DNA of 64,000 bases, taken from contig JAHISV010000005.1 in NCBI GenBank assembly GCA_018818065.1, positions 354,527 through 418,526 on the forward strand, written 5' to 3'. The stretch comes from Bacteroidota bacterium (lineage in GTDB: Bacteria > Bacteroidota > Ignavibacteria > Ignavibacteriales > Melioribacteraceae). The position numbers and the translations under genes are program-made. Positions 43,376-50,677 of the stretch are shown here, piece by piece. Under the pieces are notes generated by a model. The model did not search any database, was not told the DNA's origin, and was given only the letters and a program-made list of their open reading frames with translations. Numbering within the stretch: the stretch's first letter is position 1; each line of letters starts with the position of its first letter.

Positions 43376-43836
43376 TCATAACCTGTAAAATATCTGCCGT
43401 CCTTCATTCCATCTTTTTGATCTGGGATTAAAACTAAGTTTAGTATATATTCTTTTCGAAGCTTCATTGTTCTCATTCGTATCAAGAAATACGGAAAGGC
43501 ATCCTTTCTCTTTTGCACGTTCAAGAGAAAACTCAATAAGTTTTTCCCCAATACCAGTTTGCCTGCATTTCTGACGTACAAACAAATCTTCGATTCTAGC
43601 CTCGAAACCCGGCAACCACATGGAATAATAATACCGTTGAAGCACATAGCCAGTAACTTCCTCTTTATCATTCAAGGCAATAAAAAAAACTCGGCATCCC
43701 TACCCTCAATCAATCGTGAAATTCCTTCAATAAATTCCCTGCTGTTTGGAGTTTCTTTTTGAAGGCTGTTGCGAAACTCAACTGCCAATTCCGAAATGGT
43801 CGTAATGTCTTCTTTTGTTGCCCGCACAATTTTCAT
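43376..43836 (-). pseudogene. GNAT N-acetyltransferase interrupted by a frameshift in an A8/T8 run
   Basis: From the ATG at 43836 the minus strand reads MKIVRATKEDITTISELAVE and so on for about 50 codons to EGRDAEF, then meets a run of eight T (43689-43682). In that frame translation ends soon after (LLP then stop). In the next frame the protein continues FIALNDKEEVTGYVLQRYYY and on through VRQKCRQTGIGEKLIEFSLE to the end at 43376. Together they make one ordinary GNAT of about 153 residues with motif A (RQTGIG). One base added to the run (T9) restores it. It is a pseudogene, a phase-variable gene, or a sequencing error in a homopolymer. Confidence 0.85.
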
Positions 43837-43965
43837 AACGCACCTATAGTTTTGCTGAAAGTTTTAATTTGTTAAGAGAAAGAAATGGAAAGAGCCTAAA
43901 ACACAATTCCGGCAATTATAAATTACTGGAAGAGTTTTGTTCCTTTGAGGGAAGAAAAACTTCTA

Positions 43966-44325
43966 TTAGGATGTTAAACCTATCAGCACTTGCAGCAAAA
44001 GAAAAGCAAGAAGTAACCAGGCAGACAATCTAAAAATTTTTGAAGAAGATCTATCCCATTTACGGATCAAATACAATTCAATAATAACTATTGGTGTAAT
44101 TATAAGGATGTAAGGGAAGGCAATAAAGAGTACTCCCATCATAGCCCAATTTTCTGAGTACATTCTATCCTGCCAGGCAAGCAAAATAAAATATGCAGAA
44201 AAAAATGAGCCCAGCCACCAGAGTACATTTAGAATAAGCAGAAGGATTTCCTTTCTTTTCCTTAAGCCTACAATGAGAAGTAGAAGTAAAAATATTGTGT
44301 ATAATGCAAATAATAGTATTATCAT
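43966..44325 (-). CDS. Small four-helix membrane protein, uncharacterised
   Basis: This 119-residue integral membrane protein has hydrophobic segments at about 2-20, 27-50, 62-85 and 100-117, with positive charges (RKRKE, RKWDRSSSK) between them. No catalytic motif or known family is recognisable. It shares a 4-base ATGA overlap with the upstream C39-like peptidase gene, so the two are translationally coupled. It might be an immunity or partner protein of that secreted peptidase; this is inference. Confidence 0.7.
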   Translation of the reverse strand: MIILLFALYTIFLLLLLIVGLRKRKEILLLILNVLWWLGSFFSAYFILLAWQDRMYSENWAMMGVLFIAFPYILIITPIVIIELYLIRKWDRSSSKIFRLSAWLLLAFLLLQVLIGLTS

Positions 44326-45296
44326 TTTTGTAGTATAATTTTTATGGTCTCAAAATAGTTTCGTGTCTGTAATCGACAATAATAAACACCGCTCGATAAG
44401 TTAGTCCCGTCAAATTCTACCTTATAATTTCCTGAAGACTGAAATTGATTCACTAATACTCCAACTTTATTGCCAAGGATATCATATGCCAGAAGTTGTA
44501 CAAGGGACGGGAGTTTCCCGGCGGAAGTGGAGAGCTCACCTTCTGTGTCAAAAATACTATAATGAATAATTGTTTTGCAATTAAATGGATTGGGATAATT
44601 CTGATTTAATTGGAAATGGTTATTCAATTCATGTGGATTTTCAGCTTCTAGCGAAACCGGTAAAGATAGATTGCGAAAAAGCCTCAAGGCAGGATTTGAA
44701 CCGATAGTGTATTCACTAAGATTAGTCTCATATGTAAAGCGAGGATCAAGTACAATAAAATCTGCTGCCGTTGTTCCCATACCATTGTAACCACGTATAA
44801 CCATAAAATGATTTGAGTTTGGAAGTGTTACTTTTATTATTACCGGGTTGCCAGCATCTATTTCTGATTTAACAGTTGTCAGATTATAATCTGTCATTGC
44901 ATACCACTGCATTGTGCTGCCAGGGTAATGAGCGGCAACATCCCAAATAATCAGGCATCCGCTTACGTAGCCATTGTTATTTATAAGATACTCATTTAGT
45001 TTGCCGGGATCTGCATCTGTACCGATTGTTCTTAAGAGCATTGCGGCTGAGGTTAGTGCGCAGCCTTCTGAACAGATAGTTGAAGCGCATGTTCCCAGTA
45101 TATTTTCACTCCAGTTCTGGTTGCATTGCTGGAAGTGAGTTACTTGAATCAATCCATCAGTTAAAAGTGTGACTTTCTCGAGTTTATGCAGCAAGCTATC
45201 AGGGATAAACCTTTGGTTTGGGGCTTCATATTCCTGAGGGAAAATTGAAGAAGAAAAGATAAAGAGCAGCATCAATATTATAAGGCATTTATTCAT
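44322..45296 (-). CDS. C39-like papain-fold peptidase with T9SS sorting tail
   Basis: This 324-residue secreted protein has a signal peptide (LMLLFIFSSSIFPQ), a C39-like domain at about 45-210 and a T9SS sorting domain at the end (FQLNQNYPNPFNCKTIIHYS). The papain-like triad is readable as Cys in SEGCALTSAAMLL, His in NHFMVIRGYN and Asp in FIVLDPRF. An additional Cys cluster (CNQN, GTCASTIC) precedes the active Cys. Family members cleave peptides, for example after double-Gly leaders, but free-standing secreted versions are mostly uncharacterised. It overlaps the membrane protein gene by 4 bases. Confidence 0.82.
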   Translation of the reverse strand: MNKCLIILMLLFIFSSSIFPQEYEAPNQRFIPDSLLHKLEKVTLLTDGLIQVTHFQQCNQNWSENILGTCASTICSEGCALTSAAMLLRTIGTDADPGKLNEYLINNNGYVSGCLIIWDVAAHYPGSTMQWYAMTDYNLTTVKSEIDAGNPVIIKVTLPNSNHFMVIRGYNGMGTTAADFIVLDPRFTYETNLSEYTIGSNPALRLFRNLSLPVSLEAENPHELNNHFQLNQNYPNPFNCKTIIHYSIFDTEGELSTSAGKLPSLVQLLAYDILGNKVGVLVNQFQSSGNYKVEFDGTNLSSGVYYCRLQTRNYFETIKIILQK

Positions 45297-45448
45297 TTTA
45301 CCTTTCTGTTAAATTGCGGCTAAGGGTAAATTAAAAATACAAACATGCTGTGCCAGTTTCCATGGTACATTTTAACATTTTCTCCATTGAGTAGAAACTT
45401 ATTAAGCCAAATCCAGGTTTACAATTCATAATTAGGAGGTCAAAAGAA

Positions 45449-46171
45449 ATGAATCTTTCCAATAATAAAATATTAATAACCGGCGGCGCTTCGGGAATAG
45501 GTTTGGGGCTCGCCGAAAGGTTCATTAAAGAAAATAATACAGTTATTATATGTGGAAGAAGGGAAGAACTGCTTAAGGAGATTGCCAATAAATATCCATC
45601 GGTAATAGCAAAGCAATGCGATTTGTCATTACCAGCAGAAAGAGAAGGATTATTTAATTGGATCAGAGAAGAGCATGGTGATTTGACCGTTCTGATAAAC
45701 AATGCCGGTATTCAGCAATGGATGTCAGTTTCTGACGAAAACTTTTATGAGCGTGCAAGGGAAGAAATAGCCATTAACATTGAAGCGCCTATTCATCTTG
45801 CCTCTCTATTCCTTGATCTTAAATCACTTGATACAATTGTTAATGTAACTTCAGGTTTGTCATTCGTCCCGCTTACAAAAGTTGCTGTATATTCTGCGAC
45901 AAAATCCTTTATGCATTCATTTACACTCTCACTGCGGCATTTAGTGAGAGATAGAAATATTGAGGTGATTGAACTCATTCCTCCGGCCCTTAACACTGAT
46001 CTGGGAGGCAAAAGCTTACATGATTTTGCACCTCCTGTTATTGATTTTGTTAATTCTGTTTTTGAACAATTAAAGGAAGGTAGGTTGGAGATTACTTTTG
46101 GTTATAGCGAAGCAATGATGAAAGCCGGACCCGATGAACTTCGAAAGTCCTTTGAGAGGATGAATTCATAA
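45449..46171 (+). CDS. Short-chain dehydrogenase/reductase (DltE-like)
   Basis: This 240-residue cytosolic NAD(P)-dependent oxidoreductase has all SDR marks: the TGGASGIGLGLA cofactor loop at about 10-21, NNAGIQQ, and the active-site YxxxK in VYSATKSFMHSF with an upstream Ser (NVTSGLSFV). The length is normal. AGGAGG lies eight bases before the ATG. The pattern with a short C-terminal PPALNTDLGGK is seen in DltE-type proteins. Substrate is unknown. It is divergent from the C39-like gene and convergent with the CDF transporter. Confidence 0.9.
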   Translation: MNLSNNKILITGGASGIGLGLAERFIKENNTVIICGRREELLKEIANKYPSVIAKQCDLSLPAEREGLFNWIREEHGDLTVLINNAGIQQWMSVSDENFYERAREEIAINIEAPIHLASLFLDLKSLDTIVNVTSGLSFVPLTKVAVYSATKSFMHSFTLSLRHLVRDRNIEVIELIPPALNTDLGGKSLHDFAPPVIDFVNSVFEQLKEGRLEITFGYSEAMMKAGPDELRKSFERMNS

Positions 46172-46267
46172 GACTTAGGTTTGTGAAGATATCTATAATA
46201 ATAATTCAGAATACGTGGACGCGATATAGGTGAAGTAAAAAGAGTGTTTTCTAAATCCTTTGGAAAT

Positions 46268-47131
46268 TTAGCTGACTCGCAATGGCTCCATATGGATGGT
46301 TGCTGTAATATCCATTACTTCTAAAATCTTTCTTTCTATTTCACTTGCCACTTCATGTGCCTCCATAAGTGTTGTCTCAGAAGAGAGTCTGATATGAAAA
46401 GTCATTTCACGATGATCACCATATTCATGAATATGAAAATGATGAGCTGAAATATCCTTGCCGGCAATATTATTGCAGATCTCCATTATTTCAATTAACT
46501 GTTGAGAATCAGGAACTTTGCCCAAAAATTGATTTAGTGAATCTTGTAGAATTTCATAGGCAGCATAAAGTATTAAGAAGGCGACCAGTATTCCCAATAC
46601 TCCGTCAATCCACCAGGCATAACCTCCCAGATAAATACCAACTAAGATCACAACAGAAGATATAGCATCACTACGGTGATGCCAGCCATCGGCTTTTAAC
46701 ACGCTTGAGTTTACTTTTTTAGCGGCCCAAAACGCGTATTGTGCAAGTGCCTCTTTAGTTATTACCGAAATCACAGTTGCAATAATTGCAAAAGTGCTGT
46801 AATTAACAGATTCATGATCGGCAAGACGGGAGATAGACTCCTTAGCAAAAGAAAAAGCGATCAGTGACAGCAAGGCGCCGATAATCATAGATGTTATAAG
46901 CTCTGCACGACCATGACCGAATGGGTGGTCTTTATCCGCAGGTTTTATGGAGTACTTTGACCCGATTAAGACTATAACAGATGAAATAGAATCGGACAAG
47001 GTGTGCCAGGCATCGGCAATAATTGCTATTGATCCGGTAGCAGTCCCGGCCCAAAATTTCAGAATAAATAAGAGGCTGTTTATAATAATTGAAAGCCAGC
47101 CTTCAATTATTGTAAGTTTGGTTTTATCCAT
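46268..47131 (-). CDS. Cation diffusion facilitator (CDF) metal transporter
   Basis: This is a 287-residue inner-membrane antiporter with six helices. The two metal-binding helices carry the usual quartet: ADAWHTLSD (Asp and His of helix II) and KADGWHHRSD (helix V), that is HxxxD plus a preceding Asp in each. A cytoplasmic ferredoxin-like domain follows with conserved His (HHFHIHEYGDHREMTFHI). Families with HD-HD sites export Zn(II) or Cd(II); GHGRAEL after helix III fits the broad CDF group. It stands alone. The metal is inferred. Confidence 0.9.
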   Translation of the reverse strand: MDKTKLTIIEGWLSIIINSLLFILKFWAGTATGSIAIIADAWHTLSDSISSVIVLIGSKYSIKPADKDHPFGHGRAELITSMIIGALLSLIAFSFAKESISRLADHESVNYSTFAIIATVISVITKEALAQYAFWAAKKVNSSVLKADGWHHRSDAISSVVILVGIYLGGYAWWIDGVLGILVAFLILYAAYEILQDSLNQFLGKVPDSQQLIEIMEICNNIAGKDISAHHFHIHEYGDHREMTFHIRLSSETTLMEAHEVASEIERKILEVMDITATIHMEPLRVS

Positions 47132-47261
47132 TAGAAAATCCGAATTCTGTTAAAAGTCTACAACTTAAGATAATTATTGTAAAGCAAATATCGAATAATT
47201 TCTTGCCGATACAAAACTGTTTAGTAACAGCGGGAACATGCAACAGATTAATAACCTGCAA

Positions 47262-49877
47262 TTAATTTGGCTTGCAAAATCTAAATTCGGTGGGAGTCAT
47301 CCCAGTTTGTTTTTTAAATACCATATTGAATGTACTTTTTGAATTAAAACCTGATTCAAGCGCTATTGATAAAATAGTTTTATTATTATGAGATTCATCA
47401 ATCAATATTTTTTTTGCTTCGGCAATGCGATGGATATTTAAATATTCGTTAAAGTTCATCCTGTACTCTGTATTTACAACTTGAGATAAGTATTCTTTGT
47501 GGATGTTTAGTTTTTCTGCAAGTTTATTTAAGGTTAATCCGGGATCTCTGAATATTCTATCTTGCTCAACTAACGTATTCAACTCCTCTAATATTTGAGA
47601 GTAAGTTTCACTATTTAGCGATGAATTTTTATACTTAATACCATTCTGTTTCCTTTTCTGGAATTGAGAGTAAATTCCAATTGCCAGAAAAAATCCGATA
47701 ATCAACGTTACTGTTAATTTGAATGCAGATGTTTGGTAAATACGGGACTCAATTTGAAATAGTAAAGAATTGTCACTATTCACCCAATGACTTCCATTCA
47801 AGCTGGAACTTATTTTTAATTCATAATTCCCGGGCGACAAATTTGAAAGGTTGATGTTCCTATGTTGTTCCAGCATCTGCCATTCTTTCTCATCATTAAT
47901 TCTATATTTTATAAAAAACTCCCGTGAGTAATTGAAATCAACAAAAGAAAAATTAATGGACATATTTTGTGTTTCGTTCGGAAGAAGAATAAAGTCAGAT
48001 GACTCATCAAGAAAAATTGTTGAATCTAATGAGGACAAATAAATATAAGAGAAAATTAAGTTTGGCTTTGTTTTGGGCGCTGAAACATTTTCAAAGTTAG
48101 TATAACTGATTCCACAGGTTGTAGCAAACCACAGTCTATCCTTACTATCTAAGAGTATCGTGTTAGTGTTGATGTCACTAGAAGGGAGTCCGTCTTTATT
48201 GTTATAAACCCAGAACGTATTATTCCGGTAAATGTTAAGTCCGTTACCTGTTCCAATAAATATATAATCTTTGTATCTATATAAATCAAAAACAGTATTG
48301 GAAGAGAGTCCATCACTAATGTTGACAGAATCTTTCACACCATCTTTATTCAGGATGGTTATACCTTCAAGCGTCCCTATCCAAATATCCCCATTGATGT
48401 TATCACAAACAGAGGTGGCGTGATTGCTTATAAGCCCATCAGAAGTGTCATAAAGTACTGTCTCATTTTCTTTGAATTTAATTACACCAATTCCGGATCC
48501 GGTAATCCAGGAATTACCCACTCCATCCTGGAAGTTACTGTAAATAATTGAATTCTCGAAATTATAATCAATATCAATTTTTGATGTAACTCCGTTATGG
48601 TTTCTCCACAAACCATATCTTGATGTGCCAATAAGATAATCTTCGTTCCCAATTTCCCAAACCATGGATTTAATGCCCGGAATTTCACTTGCCCAATTAA
48701 ATTTCGTGAAACCGGATTTTGTATACTTAAAGATATCCTCAAAGGAAGTCATTAGAATATCTCCGGATAGAGATTCAGATAAGTATACAACATTTTTCCC
48801 AAGCGGACTGTTATTCGAATTGAATAAAGACCATTTGTCATTCTTAAATACTACGCAATAGTTAGTTGTGGAAGTTGCAAATATTTCGCCACTCTTATTT
48901 TCAGCTACACTATACATTATGTTAGATGGTAATCCGTCTGAAGTATTAAAATTCCTGAATATGTTTTTCTTTACCCGAAATAAGCCTTTCCCTTGAACTG
49001 AAATCCAGAGGTTATTGAATTTATCGGAATACATACAGAATATGTTGCTTGAAGCAATTATTTCGGGAACAGGTAATTTGGTAAGATTGATATGATGATA
49101 TCTTAAACAACTTTCTAGTGTATTTACCCATATATGCCCAAGTCCATCTTCTTCAATTAATCTACCGAAAAATGGATTGGTATCTACATGAATAATTTTT
49201 GAGCCGGATATTTTATATAGTTCTTTGTTTGTAGTTATTACCCAAAAATTATTTTCCTTGTCCTCATGAATGCTTTCAACAATTAATTCCTTAAAAAGTC
49301 GACTTTTTTCAAATGTACTATTCTTATACTCATATATTCCCTCATTGGTTAAGAATAATATTGACCCACTACTTCTTTTGTATATATCAAATACTTTGGA
49401 AATATTGTTTCCTTTATCAATAGAAAGCTTAATGAATTCATCGGACTCAAGTATGTAAGCGCCGTTGCGGTTAGTTCCTACCAGGTGGCGACCATCATGC
49501 GTTGTATGTGATGAGGTGATACTTAAGTTAATTGGACTATTTATTCTTTTGTGAATTCCTTTTGAAAAATAAAATACTTTTGAGCTAAACGTTGTTGCAA
49601 ACAGGTTCCCTGAAGAATCCGAAGATAATCTATCAATTCTATCTTGAAAGGGGACTGAATCAAATTTGTACGGAGTTATTCTTGTCCCATCATATCTAAC
49701 GACACCCGATTCAGTTCCAAGCCAGAGAAAACCATCAGGCGATTCCTCAACAGCAAAAATATTAGATGGCGCAACAGTTTCACCGAATGTGGAATTTTCT
49801 ACTATTAAGTCTTGCCCTTTAAGAAATGTTGAGAAAAGACAAATTAAGAGTATTTTCAGATAAATATATTTATGCAT
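47262..49877 (-). CDS. Membrane-spanning propeller-Y_Y_Y regulator with AraC DNA-binding domain
   Basis: This 871-residue one-component regulator has a signal peptide, about 14 Reg_prop-type propeller blades (repeated WLGTESGVVRYDG and IWIGTLEGITILNKDG types, residues about 25-600), a Y_Y_Y Ig-like domain (NFSFVDFNYSREFFIKYRIN, about 640-720), one membrane helix (LTVTLIIGFFLAIGIYSQF, about 728-746) and a C-terminal AraC/XylS helix-turn-helix (NKTILSIALESGFNSKSTFN, about 770-870). The histidine kinase and receiver domains of hybrid two-component systems (HTCS) are absent, so signalling must go straight through the membrane helix. The ligand is unknown. It is divergent from the TetR operon and may respond to an extracellular glycan or peptide. 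Confidence 0.88.
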   Translation of the reverse strand: MHKYIYLKILLICLFSTFLKGQDLIVENSTFGETVAPSNIFAVEESPDGFLWLGTESGVVRYDGTRITPYKFDSVPFQDRIDRLSSDSSGNLFATTFSSKVFYFSKGIHKRINSPINLSITSSHTTHDGRHLVGTNRNGAYILESDEFIKLSIDKGNNISKVFDIYKRSSGSILFLTNEGIYEYKNSTFEKSRLFKELIVESIHEDKENNFWVITTNKELYKISGSKIIHVDTNPFFGRLIEEDGLGHIWVNTLESCLRYHHINLTKLPVPEIIASSNIFCMYSDKFNNLWISVQGKGLFRVKKNIFRNFNTSDGLPSNIMYSVAENKSGEIFATSTTNYCVVFKNDKWSLFNSNNSPLGKNVVYLSESLSGDILMTSFEDIFKYTKSGFTKFNWASEIPGIKSMVWEIGNEDYLIGTSRYGLWRNHNGVTSKIDIDYNFENSIIYSNFQDGVGNSWITGSGIGVIKFKENETVLYDTSDGLISNHATSVCDNINGDIWIGTLEGITILNKDGVKDSVNISDGLSSNTVFDLYRYKDYIFIGTGNGLNIYRNNTFWVYNNKDGLPSSDINTNTILLDSKDRLWFATTCGISYTNFENVSAPKTKPNLIFSYIYLSSLDSTIFLDESSDFILLPNETQNMSINFSFVDFNYSREFFIKYRINDEKEWQMLEQHRNINLSNLSPGNYELKISSSLNGSHWVNSDNSLLFQIESRIYQTSAFKLTVTLIIGFFLAIGIYSQFQKRKQNGIKYKNSSLNSETYSQILEELNTLVEQDRIFRDPGLTLNKLAEKLNIHKEYLSQVVNTEYRMNFNEYLNIHRIAEAKKILIDESHNNKTILSIALESGFNSKSTFNMVFKKQTGMTPTEFRFCKPN

Positions 49878-49980
49878 AAAACCAGTTTATAGTCCTCAAT
49901 CCAAAATTATTCACAAACAGACAGTAATTCCAGTAAAAAAAACCTGTTAATTTGACATAAGCGGATTATTGTGTTATATT

Positions 49981-50000
49981 ACCGACCGAAGAGTCGGTCA
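49981..50000. promoter_or_regulatory. TetR operator palindrome 1
   Basis: ACCGACCGAAGAGTCGGTCA contains the inverted repeat GACCGA-AGAG-TCGGTC and lies 19 bases before the TetR ATG at 50019. It matches the second palindrome at 50637 at 17 of 20 positions. It is likely the autoregulatory operator. Confidence 0.8.
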
Positions 50001-50018
50001 ATTATATAAAGATCAAAT

Positions 50019-50621
50019 ATGTCACCAAGAATAGTAGATAAAGAAGAAAAGAAGAAGCAGATTATTGGAGCTGCGATGCAGGTTTTTGCAAAGAATGGGC
50101 TAAATGCGACCAAAATGACTGACATCGCCCTGGCGGCAGGTATTGGTAAAGGCACGATATACGAATATTTTAAAAGTAAGGATGATATTTTTTGGGGCGC
50201 TTTTAACTTCATGATGGAAGATATGGAAACTCAGATGGCAAAAAAACTTTTCAAGGTCACTGATCCTGCCGAAAAGCTTGTTGCGATTATTGAGGCCTTT
50301 TTTGGGTCTTTAGAGATGTTTCAGGACTCTTCTTACATCATGTTCGATTTTTGGGCTGAGGGAATTCGTAAGCGTGATGATAGTGCGAATAATTTCTTGA
50401 AGAAACTTTATATCGACTATAGGAAGCTTATAGCATCAATTTTAGAAGAAGGCAAAATTGCCGGTGCATTTAGAGACATCGATTCCAATATTGTCGCTTC
50501 AACAATCCTGGGCGCAATGGATGGATTAATCCTGCAATGGATTCTGTTCGGGCAGGATTATGATGTTAAAAAAGCATTGAGTGAATTTACGAATATGGTT
50601 TTAGTGGGAATAAAAGACTAA
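50019..50621 (+). CDS. TetR-family repressor
   Basis: This 200-residue regulator has an N-terminal helix-turn-helix (IIGAAMQVFAKNGLNATKMT, then IALAAGIGKGTIYEYFKSKD) and a helical ligand domain of usual length. It sits between two near-identical palindromes, one before it and one before the RND gene 56 bases downstream. It should therefore repress itself and the RND / LolA-like / barrel genes and release them on binding a lipid or hydrophobic ligand. Confidence 0.93.
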   Translation: MSPRIVDKEEKKKQIIGAAMQVFAKNGLNATKMTDIALAAGIGKGTIYEYFKSKDDIFWGAFNFMMEDMETQMAKKLFKVTDPAEKLVAIIEAFFGSLEMFQDSSYIMFDFWAEGIRKRDDSANNFLKKLYIDYRKLIASILEEGKIAGAFRDIDSNIVASTILGAMDGLILQWILFGQDYDVKKALSEFTNMVLVGIKD

Positions 50622-50636
50622 TTTTTTTATGCTTTA

Positions 50637-50656
50637 ACCGACCGAACGGACGGTCA
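50637..50656. promoter_or_regulatory. TetR operator palindrome 2
   Basis: ACCGACCGAACGGACGGTCA contains GACCG-aacgga-CGGTC and lies 21 bases before the RND gene ATG at 50678. It differs from operator 1 in three positions near the centre, so affinity may differ. It implies a second promoter inside the operon. Confidence 0.8.
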
Positions 50657-50677
50657 AAATTAAAAGAGGTAAATTAA

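Noticed and set aside
45341..45356. TGGCACAGCATGTTTG on the minus strand upstream of the C39-like gene as a fourth sigma-54 site
   Set aside because: The -12 element reads GTTT, with no GC or near match at the correct spacing, unlike the three sites kept.
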